Source: a virus
Virus record (IMG/VR): IMGVR_UViG_3300042868_005531
Location: 1 to 24,535 of that record
Reading direction: 5' to 3' (one strand)
DNA length: 24,535 nt
The position numbers and the translations under genes were made by a program. The notes under the pieces were generated by a model. It did no database searches. It worked only from the letters and a program-made list of their open reading frames with translations, and had not been told where the DNA came from. Shown one piece after another: positions 11,122 to 20,000 of this stretch (within the stretch, counting starts at the first letter, position 1; each line of letters starts with the position of its first letter).

Positions 11122-12695
11122 TAAATTGGGTAAACTAAATCCACCAAATCATTTACTGTTAATCCTGTAGCCATAACAACTGAAGTCCCTGAAGTAACTG
11201 TAACATCGCTTCCATTTCTAAATTTTACACCATTTACAAACACTTCTATTTTTCCGCTTGTATAAGTTTGAGAAGTAGTAAATGTAGTTTGAGATGCGCT
11301 TGCAGTAAATGTATCATAGATTATTTTACCTGTAACTTGATCATTAGGCAAAGCAAAAGTGCCACCTAATGTTAAATTGCCTGAAGATGTTACTGTGCCG
11401 CTTAAACTAATACCTGCTACTGTGCCTGTGCCACTTACTGAAGTAACTGTGCCACTTCCGCCTGCCGCAGATAAAGTTCCACCTGTAAATGAAAGTCCTG
11501 AACCTACAGTTACATTACTAAAACCACCTGATCCATTTCCATATAAAATATCTGTGCCTGAAGTTGCAGGCGCTTTACTATTAAATGTATTCCAATCGGT
11601 TGAGCTTAAATAACCATCGGTTGATGTAGTAGCTTGAGATATACTAATTGCTGGAGTTGCGCCACCCGATGATGCTATAGGTGCGGTTCCTGTTACTGAA
11701 GTTACTGTGCCTGCATTAGTAGCGTTAATGGTAATTGATCCAGCACCATTAGATATTGATATGCCTGTGCCTGCGGTTAAAGTAGAATTTTTCCAATAAC
11801 CAGCCGTTGCATCATAAATAAGAGTTTGACCTGAAGCTAAAGTGCCAAGTTGAACATTGCTATCTGTGCCACCTAATTGTGATCCTGGATTAACTCTTAC
11901 TGTGATAACACCGCCACCTGCTGATCCGCCTTTATTACAAGCCGCTACTTGAGCTTTAATATTGGGAGCTGAAGGTTTTGTGGCAGTTAATCCACCTGTA
12001 ACGCTTGGATCATACCAAAGAATATCGCCGTCAGCAAAAGCAGAGGTATTTACATTAGTTAAAACACCAAAGGTTTGCACAAAGCCAAAATCATTATTAG
12101 CAATAGCTTCAGCCGCAACACCTATAATATAAGTGCCGTCTGTAATGCCTGTAGCTGGAGCGCCTGTTAATATACCTGAAGCACCTACCGATCCTGTGAA
12201 CATAATCACTTGACCTTTAGTAATAGTGGCGCTTGCCTTTATATAAAGATATTGATCTTCACCAATATGTTGGATTATGTTGCCACCAATCATACCAATA
12301 GATAAATTATTATAAGTTGCATCCCAACCTAATTGACCTACTGTTAATGCTGTAGAGTAACCTGTATTAAAAGTAACATAGTCAGGATCGGTAATTGAGT
12401 TAATGCCTGTTAGGTTTCCTGAATCATCTAGGATACCTACAGAGTTTTGAATAAGCTTTCCTGTCGTTGAATCATAACGAGCTAAAGCATTGTCCGTAGC
12501 TGAAGCTGGACCTACGACATCGCCTGAACCACCACCGCCAGCATTGATTGTAACAATAGATGCAGTGCCGTCATCTTTTTTGATATACATCTTACCATCA
12601 TAGGTATTTACCGCAATCTCGCCTAAAGCAAGATCAGAGGTCGTAGGAACTTTTGCTGGAACCGCAGACCTCTTAACTTGAATTGTATTAGCCAT
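11121..12695 (-). CDS. Tail fibre protein (524 aa)
   Basis: The protein starts M-A-N-T-I-Q-V-K-R and has an N-terminal region (L-A-L-G-E-I-A-V-N-T-Y-D-G-K-M-Y-I-K-K) typical of phage fibre proteins that attach to the tail. The middle is Gly/Ser/Thr-rich beta sequence with repeated T-V-T-S-V-[TS]-G-T-[AG] motifs and a G-Y-L-S-S-T-D-W-N-T-F-N-S-K segment, a module found in many fibre-like proteins. The C-terminal 70 residues (Q-T-T-F-T-T...I-E-V-F-V-N-G-V-K-F) form a separate beta domain also seen in the J-like protein's C-terminal part. It should be a trimeric fibre with a receptor role. An AAGGAAG ribosome binding site precedes the start. Confidence 0.78.
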   Translation of the reverse strand: MANTIQVKRSAVPAKVPTTSDLALGEIAVNTYDGKMYIKKDDGTASIVTINAGGGGSGDVVGPASATDNALARYDSTTGKLIQNSVGILDDSGNLTGINSITDPDYVTFNTGYSTALTVGQLGWDATYNNLSIGMIGGNIIQHIGEDQYLYIKASATITKGQVIMFTGSVGASGILTGAPATGITDGTYIIGVAAEAIANNDFGFVQTFGVLTNVNTSAFADGDILWYDPSVTGGLTATKPSAPNIKAQVAACNKGGSAGGGVITVRVNPGSQLGGTDSNVQLGTLASGQTLIYDATAGYWKNSTLTAGTGISISNGAGSITINATNAGTVTSVTGTAPIASSGGATPAISISQATTSTDGYLSSTDWNTFNSKAPATSGTDILYGNGSGGFSNVTVGSGLSFTGGTLSAAGGSGTVTSVSGTGTVAGISLSGTVTSSGNLTLGGTFALPNDQVTGKIIYDTFTASASQTTFTTSQTYTSGKIEVFVNGVKFRNGSDVTVTSGTSVVMATGLTVNDLVDLVYPI

Positions 12696-12710
12696 AAGGC
12701 TTCCTTTTAT

Positions 12711-12724
12711 TTGCTATATAGCAA
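12711..12724. repeat. Perfect 14-bp palindrome between fibre genes
   Basis: TTGCTATATAGCAA is a perfect palindrome in the short gap between the two fibre genes, just upstream of the second one's ribosome binding site. It could be a protein-binding site or a small RNA hairpin affecting fibre gene expression. No promoter was assigned. Confidence 0.35.
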
Positions 12725-12733
12725 GGTTATTAT

Positions 12734-13933
12734 TTAGAATGTGCCGCCGTCAATAGTAATGCCATCAAAAGTAGTTAAGTTAATAATTGAACCACCTGTA
12801 ATAGCAACACTGCTGGCCGCTTGTGTGGACATTGTGCCTAAACCTGATACTTGGGTATTTGCAATTGCAATACTAGTATCAGCTAATGCAGTTAATTGGC
12901 CTTGAGCATTTACAGTAGCAGTTAAAGTTTTACTTGCGTCACCATAAGAAGCTGGAGTAACGGCTGTGTTAGTAATACTGAATACATTACCTGTTAATGT
13001 TAAACCTGTGCCATTAGTATATGTGCCTGCACCTGAAAATTGTGTCCAAGTAATAGGTGTAGTGCCTAAAGTGCCACCTGCGTTAATTGTGCAAACCCAG
13101 CCTGTATCAGCATTAGTGCCTTCTTCAACGAATACGAAAGCAGAAACTAATTCATCCCAAGTATCAGCGTCAGGTGATCTTGACCATGCCGTTGCTGAAG
13201 CAAGATAAATACCATTATCTTCAGACGCAGTTTGATTTTTAACTAAAACTCTTTGACCAGCCGTTAATGTAACGCCAGCAATAGTTAAAAGACCTGAAAG
13301 CGTTGTTATATTAGCCGTAGAAGCCGTAACAACTGAAGCTTTAATATCAAGCCCTTGAGCTACAGAATCAACATAGTATTTAGTAGCCGCATCTTGATTG
13401 CTTACAGGATCAGCAAGGCTGGTTAATAATTGTGAGCCAAAGCTAAATGAAGATGTAGGTGCGCCAATATCGTTAAGAATTGCATTAGCACCTGCGGTTG
13501 CTAAACCTTTACCATTAATTGTAATTTTAGTGAATGTGCCAACATTGCTATTAACTGTAGCTAAAGTGCCTGCGGCAGTTACATTGCCTGTGCCATCAAA
13601 AGATGGTGAAGTATAAGTTAAATCACCTGAAATAGAGATTGTGCGACCTGTAGCTAAAGCAGTTGCAGTTGCCGCATTTCCTGATACCGAACCAGTAATA
13701 GTGTTTGAAAATGTTTTTGTGCCACCTACTGTTTGATTAGAAGATAAATCAACAAAAGCACCACTACCAGCAATAGGAATAATGCTTGTAGCAGAACCGC
13801 CTACGCCGCCTGTGCCTTGTCCGTAGTAAAGAACCTCACCTACTTCATTAAAAGCTAATTCTGCATTTTCAAGGGTGCTGGGTGCTCCCGCGCTACCACT
13901 CGTTCTGCGTTTAATTCTAATTGTATTTGCCAT
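12734..13933 (-). CDS. Tail fibre protein (399 aa)
   Basis: The N-terminus M-A-N-T-I-R-I-K-R is like that of the 524-residue fibre downstream, pointing to a shared attachment module. A T-V-G-G-T-K-T-F-S-N segment, then N-A-A-T-A-T-A-L-A-T-G and D-A-A-T-K-Y-Y-V-D at about 180-190 are well-known fibre repeat motifs, the last marking the start of a coiled or collar part. Further beta segments (R-V-L-V-K-N-Q-T-A-S-E-D-N-G-I-Y) resemble the widespread fibre knob domain. It ends I-D-G-G-T-F. It is probably a structural fibre contacting the host surface. Confidence 0.78.
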   Translation of the reverse strand: MANTIRIKRRTSGSAGAPSTLENAELAFNEVGEVLYYGQGTGGVGGSATSIIPIAGSGAFVDLSSNQTVGGTKTFSNTITGSVSGNAATATALATGRTISISGDLTYTSPSFDGTGNVTAAGTLATVNSNVGTFTKITINGKGLATAGANAILNDIGAPTSSFSFGSQLLTSLADPVSNQDAATKYYVDSVAQGLDIKASVVTASTANITTLSGLLTIAGVTLTAGQRVLVKNQTASEDNGIYLASATAWSRSPDADTWDELVSAFVFVEEGTNADTGWVCTINAGGTLGTTPITWTQFSGAGTYTNGTGLTLTGNVFSITNTAVTPASYGDASKTLTATVNAQGQLTALADTSIAIANTQVSGLGTMSTQAASSVAITGGSIINLTTFDGITIDGGTF

Positions 13934-13945
13934 GCTTATTTCCCC

Positions 13946-14227
13946 TTAAAAATTGCCGCCATCAGAAATTTCTTCCTGTGGAATGTTAGTCCATTGATTT
14001 GTAGTAGTTCTAAACATAAGAGCATTAAAATCAGTTAATCCTGATATGTTAAAACCATATCCGCCTATTGTATTTGGGCCTGGAGGTCCTGCTGGTCCTG
14101 CTGGTCCTGATACCCCTCTGCTAATATTAATAGTTTGTTGCGCTGGCGGCACAACTTCTACTTTAACCTGCGGTGCAGGCGTTACAGAAAGGTCTATATT
14201 ATTATCTGTATTTAATGTAACTTTCAT
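13946..14227 (-). CDS. Small tail protein with collagen-like triplets (93 aa)
   Basis: The N-terminal 37 residues are beta-like (K-V-T-L-N-T-D-N-N). A short collagen-like run G-P-A-G-P-A-G-P-P-G-P lies at 41-51, followed by a compact domain ending I-S-D-G-G-N-F. Collagen-like Gly-x-y stretches in phage proteins form trimeric rods, so this is probably a short trimeric linker or spike piece of the fibre assembly. Its final D-G-G-N-F resembles the D-G-G-T-F end of the neighbouring fibre. It overlaps the upstream gene's stop by one nucleotide. Confidence 0.65.
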   Translation of the reverse strand: MKVTLNTDNNIDLSVTPAPQVKVEVVPPAQQTINISRGVSGPAGPAGPPGPNTIGGYGFNISGLTDFNALMFRTTTNQWTNIPQEEISDGGNF

Positions 14228-14709
14228 TAATTGATCACCCCATCAGACCTCACTAAAAATAGCAAGAAAATGATTTGATCTTCAGCAGGTGTAGTGCCTA
14301 CTGCTGGAAATGAAATTTTAATGCGACCTGAAAAGCCTACACAGTTTTCAGCATTAATATCTAGTTGAGGATCGGCGGCCATAAGCCCCCAAGCGTTACT
14401 ATCAATAATAAGGGTGAATGTGCCTGCGGCATCAACTCTATTTGTAATAGTAAGAGGAACTGCGGAAGGTGCTGGAGTGTAATCGGCAATATCAAAAGTT
14501 AATCCATAACGGCTATCTCGGATATTGGATAATTGTCTGCGGATAATTGATGCGCTAATGGTTGCGCCTGTTAAATCGACAGGAAGTCCATCTTCCCCTG
14601 TCATTGTTAAATCCCAATACTTTTGCTGATTCCATACAAGCTCACCTGCTATGATTTCATTATCAAAGCCCGATACTTGTTGAAGGGTATTTTTGTTAAA
14701 GATAGCCAT
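14227..14709 (-). CDS. Tail/baseplate-type structural protein (160 aa)
   Basis: This is a beta-rich 160-residue protein. A segment with W-D-L-T-M-T...L-P-V-D-L-T-G-A-T-I-S-A-S-I and a later G-x-F-T-L-I-I-D, then F-S-G-R-I-K-I-S-F, looks like the immunoglobulin-like N-terminal domain of phage upper baseplate (BppU-type) proteins. The position, first in the fibre cassette after the dioxygenase, fits a structural adaptor joining fibres to the tail. Function inferred from pattern and neighbours; confidence in the exact family is low. Confidence 0.5.
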   Translation of the reverse strand: MAIFNKNTLQQVSGFDNEIIAGELVWNQQKYWDLTMTGEDGLPVDLTGATISASIIRRQLSNIRDSRYGLTFDIADYTPAPSAVPLTITNRVDAAGTFTLIIDSNAWGLMAADPQLDINAENCVGFSGRIKISFPAVGTTPAEDQIIFLLFLVRSDGVIN

Positions 14710-14794
14710 GTTTTCCTCACTAGGTAAATAACGCCCCTATATGCTTACAGAAGGCGAATGGTCTTATCTTATTGAATAAGTTATTTTACCATAA

Positions 14795-15934
14795 CTATTT
14801 AAAATAATCACCTACCATCCATGTAACTACAGAATATCTTATACCTTTTGTTACAGGCTCAACACCATGTGGCATAAATGAAGGGAATACTAAAACTGTG
14901 CCAGGCGTTTGTTGAGGATAAAATCTTTGATTACTATTTTGAATATAAAACTTACCGCCTTCAAAATCATCATTTAAAAATGCTAATACAGTTAATTTTC
15001 TAGTTTCATTTGACCTTTGATGAAAGGTATCAACATGAGTTTCATATTTACCATTAACATCATACATTAAAAATTCTGATTGATTTGAATGCGTAATATT
15101 GTATTGCCATATTTGATGATTAACTTGCAATCCAATAGAAGTTAATGTTGCACCAATACCTGCAAATAAAGGTAACTGTAATCTTTGAACATTACGAATA
15201 TCAAGATTAATATTTTTTTCTAAATCTTGACCTTTACCAATAAACGGAAGTTCTTTTTCTACTTCAGGCTTTGCATATTCCTCAATAAGTTTTTTACAAA
15301 ATCCTTCAGAAATTGCATTTTCTACTTTGTAACATTCATCAAAACCATTATTGTTTTGAATTGTTTTGCTAATGCCTAATGATTCGCGCTTATCATATTT
15401 CCATTCAGCGTGTGGGCCATTAGCATCAACATAATGCAAAAATACTTGAGCTTGCCATTGCCCTTCTTTATAGGGTTCTCGCCAATGGTATTTATCGCAC
15501 CCACGATACATAACTGCATCGCCAATAGCCATATCAATTTTTGAGCTATTAGTTTTATCTTCATGGTCGCCCATATAAATTGACCAAACATCACCTTCAA
15601 AACCTAATGTAATAGTGGCTGATATTTCACAAGCTGGTCTATCTCTATGATTTTTTAATTCCTCACCTTTTTGATTATAAAGGCGAGCATAAGAATAAGT
15701 GGGGTAAAGTTTAAGACCTGACTTTTCTTCAAAATAAGGCGTTAATTGTTCAAGAAGTAAATCAAATTGTTCTGCGCCATGCACCGCTTGAGATTTTGGG
15801 CATTGCTCATCATTAATGGTTTGTTGTTGATTAACTAAATCTTTTAAATATTCAGTTAAATTTTTGCATGATTGCTCATCTAATACATTTTTTAAATGAA
15901 CATACCCATTGTTTTTAAACTCTTGTATTGTCAT
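14795..15934 (-). CDS. Tandem two-domain 2-oxoglutarate/Fe(II) dioxygenase
   Basis: This 379-residue protein looks like two 2OG-Fe(II) oxygenase domains in tandem. The C-terminal one is clear and prolyl-4-hydroxylase-like: Y-E-T-H300-V-D302 as HxD, F-E-G-G-K-F at 324-329, H356 in F-M-P-H-G-V and R366 as the 2-oxoglutarate-binding residue. The N-terminal half is more diverged but shows H96-R-D98 and H150 as a second possible metal site. Such enzymes hydroxylate protein side chains or nucleobases using iron, O2 and 2-oxoglutarate. It sits between fibre genes, suggesting modification of virion or host-surface proteins. The start has an AAAAGGA ribosome binding site. Confidence 0.82.
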   Translation of the reverse strand: MTIQEFKNNGYVHLKNVLDEQSCKNLTEYLKDLVNQQQTINDEQCPKSQAVHGAEQFDLLLEQLTPYFEEKSGLKLYPTYSYARLYNQKGEELKNHRDRPACEISATITLGFEGDVWSIYMGDHEDKTNSSKIDMAIGDAVMYRGCDKYHWREPYKEGQWQAQVFLHYVDANGPHAEWKYDKRESLGISKTIQNNNGFDECYKVENAISEGFCKKLIEEYAKPEVEKELPFIGKGQDLEKNINLDIRNVQRLQLPLFAGIGATLTSIGLQVNHQIWQYNITHSNQSEFLMYDVNGKYETHVDTFHQRSNETRKLTVLAFLNDDFEGGKFYIQNSNQRFYPQQTPGTVLVFPSFMPHGVEPVTKGIRYSVVTWMVGDYFK

Positions 15935-15949
15935 ATATTGTCCTTTTAA

Positions 15950-16210
15950 TTAATCAGGATTTGGAGCAGGTTCAGGCACAGGATAAATTTCATTGTCTTT
16001 TGTATTGTAATACCATTGATCCGCCACAACATCATCATCGCATGGTGTCCAAAATAAAGGTAGTGATACTTCAAAAGTTTGAGTTTCAACTTGAGCTACT
16101 CTGCATGAATTTTCAATGGGTGTAAGAATAGGTTCAGGCGGTGTATCCGTTGTCCATCCTGATACATATTCAATTGGAGCTTGCATTGGAGCTATTAAAG
16201 CATTTTTCAT
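15950..16210 (-). CDS. Hypothetical protein in fibre cassette (86 aa)
   Basis: This Pro-rich, acidic 86-residue protein has the run W-T-T-D-T-P-P-E-P-I-L-T-P, a C-R-V-A-Q-V segment, D-D-D-V-V-A-D-Q-W-Y-Y and an Asp/Pro tail (P-V-P-E-P-A-P-N-P-D). It is probably a small structural or assembly protein of the fibre region, judging only by neighbours. No signal peptide or membrane segment was seen. The fibre gene ends just upstream and the dioxygenase gene starts just downstream. Confidence 0.6.
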   Translation of the reverse strand: MKNALIAPMQAPIEYVSGWTTDTPPEPILTPIENSCRVAQVETQTFEVSLPLFWTPCDDDVVADQWYYNTKDNEIYPVPEPAPNPD

Positions 16211-16224
16211 ATTATTTTCCTTTT

Positions 16225-16992
16225 TTATCCTACGAATTCTACTACTATTGCGCCGCTAACACCGCCAGCACCCGAAGGGAGGCCAGTCCCTCTAGCGCCA
16301 GCCATAAAGGGTCCAGAAGAACTATAAGCTATTGCAACAGGTCCTGGTATTGGTCGCTGAATCAAGCCAGATATTATTCCAATGCTACCAAATGAATCTG
16401 ATCCTCCAGAATTAGAAATTCCTGTTTTTAAAGCAGTTCCTACAGATACAGTTCCAGTTCCAAGTCCAGGATTTACTGGACCTGCACTTCCTCCAGTCGC
16501 CGATACAGCTGGCCCAAAAGATGATGTTCCTCCAGCCGCACCTGCATTACCACCAGCTCCTATTGTAATACTTACAGGGGCAGATACAGGAACTATAGCT
16601 ACAGCAAGGCCACCTACTTTGCCTGGACTACCTGGGGCAGGACCTCCACCGCCACCTCCACCAATAACAGTAACTTTTACTTGAGTGCAAGATGCAGGTT
16701 TTGTCCAAGTGCCTGGAGCAGTAAATAATTGAGTTTGAAATTGCCCACCGCTTGCCGCCGCACTTGTCCATGTAGTGCCATCAGAAGTCAATACATTTCC
16801 ATTAGCGCCTGCGGCTACTGAAGTAACTGCACTTGTGCCTGCGCCTATAAGAACATTTCCTGAAGTAAGTGTTGTAGCCCCTGTGCCACCATTAGCTACA
16901 GGAAGCGTTCCTGTAACCGCAGTTGTTAAACTAGCTTCTCCTGAAGTATTTACCTTATTGGCAAATTGACTTAAATTAAATGCTTGTGTCAT
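16225..16992 (-). CDS. Glycine-rich tail fibre protein (255 aa)
   Basis: The N-terminal part has the fibre motif T-G-T-L-P-V-A-N-G-G-T-G-A-T-T-L (about 27-42) followed by L-T-S-D-G-T-T-W. The second half is a glycine-rich domain (V-I-G-G-G-G-G-G-G, I-T-I-G-A-G-G-N-A-G-A-A-G-G-T) of the kind forming polyglycine-II-like receptor-binding tips in some phages. The end is G-A-I-V-V-E-F-V-G. It lies directly downstream of the J-like gene and is probably a side or tip fibre involved in host recognition. Confidence 0.72.
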   Translation of the reverse strand: MTQAFNLSQFANKVNTSGEASLTTAVTGTLPVANGGTGATTLTSGNVLIGAGTSAVTSVAAGANGNVLTSDGTTWTSAAASGGQFQTQLFTAPGTWTKPASCTQVKVTVIGGGGGGGPAPGSPGKVGGLAVAIVPVSAPVSITIGAGGNAGAAGGTSSFGPAVSATGGSAGPVNPGLGTGTVSVGTALKTGISNSGGSDSFGSIGIISGLIQRPIPGPVAIAYSSSGPFMAGARGTGLPSGAGGVSGAIVVEFVG

Positions 16993-17001
16993 CTTTTCCC
17001 T

Positions 17002-20000
17002 TTATGCCGCACCTGCGCGAGCGAATGTTTGTTGTTGAATTATAAACGATTGTGTAGGACTATTAGTTAATGTATAGCTATTAGTAGAAGTCGTATAATC
17101 CACACCGCCTTCATATAATACACCATTTGCATAAATTCCTAAAGCCCCATTTGTAAAATTAAATGAATAAAAAGATTGTCCAGTAGTAGCAAAAGTTATT
17201 ACATTTTGCGGAGTGCCTGTAGGTGTCGTTGTATTGTTTGCGCTAAATTGAATAATAGTTAAAAGCCCATCGGATACGGCTGGGGTAATAGTATAAGTAT
17301 TGCCTACAATATCAAAATCAGAATCAGGCACTATAGTTCCGTTATAAAAAGGAAGCTCATATCCTGAATTAAATTGCCAATTTGTAGGTGTATAAGTTGT
17401 AGCTGAAGTAAGTGTATCTTCAAATCGACTAAATACAGGATAGCTTGATCCTGAAGCTCTATAAGTATATATAGGATCGCCAGCCGTTAATGATGTAGGT
17501 GAAGTAGTAAATGTAATAGTTGCCGTTCCGTAATTAACACTTGATACTGTATATTGAGTTGGCGTGCCAGTATTACTAAAAGTCATAATATCGCCAGCTC
17601 TTATTAATTGATAAGGCATTTGAGCAATATTCCAAGTGACATCCGCACCTGCTACAGTTGCTACATTAAGATAAGTATTATCAAAATAATCGCCACTTGA
17701 TATGGCTCTCATTGAATAAATGGTTATTACATCATCTAAAGTAGCACCTGTGCTTAAAGTAACTGTGCCTGTAGCCCCACCTGTATCTGTATATTCTGTA
17801 TCAGATAATAAAAGACCATTTTGAAATACTAGGCATTGATCTTCAATATAAGTTGAATCGCGAGTAACTGAAAAAACTGTTTGGCCGCTTGTCGCATCAA
17901 AATAGTCTATCGTCATAAAGAAGTCATCAGGTGTAGTAAAGCCTACCACTCGACCATAAATATCCACTGTAATGGTTGCGGCTGATCCTGTAAAAATAGT
18001 AGGCCCACCAAAATTTAGGAACTCATCTAAAGATGCGATTAATTGACCATCGCCTGTATTAGATATTTTAACTTGTCCTGTGCCTGTTGTAGTTGTTCCT
18101 GTAGTAATTAATTGACCTGTTTTATTATCAAGATCAATAACATTTAAGCCGTCAGGTAAAGCTGACCATAATCTAGGATCAAAGTCTGCAATTGTTGTTG
18201 GCACAAATTGACCTGTGCCTGAAGCAAAATCAGCAAAGTCTGTATCAAAGCTAAACTTGCGACCTGTTCTATTAATAAAGCATAAAAATTTATTAGTGCC
18301 AAAAGCGGGATCAGCTAGATACCATTTATAATTTGTTGGATCAAGTGAAGGGCTTGTAGAACTATTATTATAAAGACCATAATAAAGCCTGCCTGTAGGG
18401 CTTAAATTAAAGTTACTTGTGCCTGTAATGTTATCTGCATAAGCTACTGAAAGGAATTTTTCTGTATATTGGAATGTTGTTGGTCGCCATGTAAGTTTTC
18501 CTGAAGCCAATGAATAATTACTATTGGCAAGATTATTAACCATGCGAGTAAAGAAATACCAATCGCCTGCGGGTATATTAAATAATTGAACATCAGGCAT
18601 ATAAGTATTAACGACATAAGGGCTTCCGCCTGGTTGCACTTCAGTCGTTCCTGCAAATATAAGTTGATCGTCTGTAGGATATTGATAAGCTGAATAATAG
18701 ATTTCTGCATATTCAGAAATACCAGCGCTTGAAGTTTGTATTCTTAATGTAAATGCAGGGTTAGTAATAGATGGAAATTGAGCAGTAATAACAGGCGCAT
18801 AAACTGTGCCAAAAGTTGTAGGGCTAGAAAGTCCTGTATTGGGTGCAGGTGTAAATTGAGTAACATTATAATCGTCATATACGGATGGATTATATTCGGA
18901 TAAATTTAATGAAGCCGTTACAGTTCCGTTATCACCAAATTTTTCAACCACTTTTAATATTCTAAATAGTTTAGCTGACCAACCATAATTAGTATTTGTT
19001 ACTGTAACAATGTCGCCAGCTTCTAACTCAAGCCCAATATAATTAATTTCGCATTGAATTTGTAAATCTTCCCTTGCCGCTTCAAGCATACGATTAGCAA
19101 TATATTGAGCCGTTACATTATTGTTAGTTAAATAAAGACTAACTGATTGTTTATTAATAGGTTCATTAGGAAATAAAAGGCTAGGGTTTAATTCTGCTAA
19201 ATCAAAAGTTGCCGCATTAAATGAATCTTGTTGATCGCTATCAGGAAATTTTGTTTCAATAATATTAAATGAATTAGAAATATCAATAGGGCTAACTGTA
19301 ATAGCACCAATTATATTGCTGTCATTAATATCCATAGCTACAGAATAAGTTGGGCTTTGAACAATAACACCCCAAAGACCTGTAATTTCATTATATTTAA
19401 CCAAACAATCAGCGCAATCAGCCATTGATTGAATATTTTTCATTATTTTTTGAGCAGTATCTAATTGACCATTAAATTGAAATCTTGGTATTGTTGCTGA
19501 TCCACCTGTGTAAGCTGTATAAGTAATAGTTGCATTTGAATAAGTATTAAGAGCTGTAAGACTTGCAGTATCAATACTAGCTAAAGGAATTGATGCACCA
19601 TAACGAGTAGAAGTTAAGTAATCTAAAAAGCAATCGCCTGGCGCTGATCGAGCATTAGTTATTTCAAAATTAGTAGCAGAAAGACCTACAAGATTTCTTG
19701 ATTGTGAATATTTAAGTTTAATAATTGCAAAAGCGCAATTAGTCATTAATTTAGAGCCATTCCAAGTGTAAGTTAATCCTGCTTGATTCATTACTTGAAT
19801 AGCAGTTAAAGATGAGTTAGCAGGTTGATTTGATCCATTTTTATAAAAATAAATATTCATGTATCCTGAAATATTTTGAGATTGGTTTGTGCTAGGATCA
19901 AGCAAGCTAACTACTTTAGTTAAATCTGTAACATCAAATATACATTTTTTTCCTCCCCAATATACATCGCCAAAAGTTATATTGTCAGGACTGCCAACAC

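Noticed and set aside
14779-14796. AT-only stem AGTTAT/ATAACT at the dioxygenase stop
   Set aside because: Weak AT-rich stem without a following T run on the minus strand; not called a terminator.
16382-16684. Long plus-strand Pro-rich ORFs opposite fibre, tip and tape measure genes (for example 11359-11613, 16382-16684, 22241-22453)
   Set aside because: They are antisense shadows of Gly-rich and Thr-rich minus-strand proteins, with no ribosome binding sites and low-complexity products.
18444-18710. Minus-strand ORF inside the J-like gene with a hydrophobic middle
   Set aside because: Out of frame within a long supported gene, with no clear ribosome binding site; considered a shadow.
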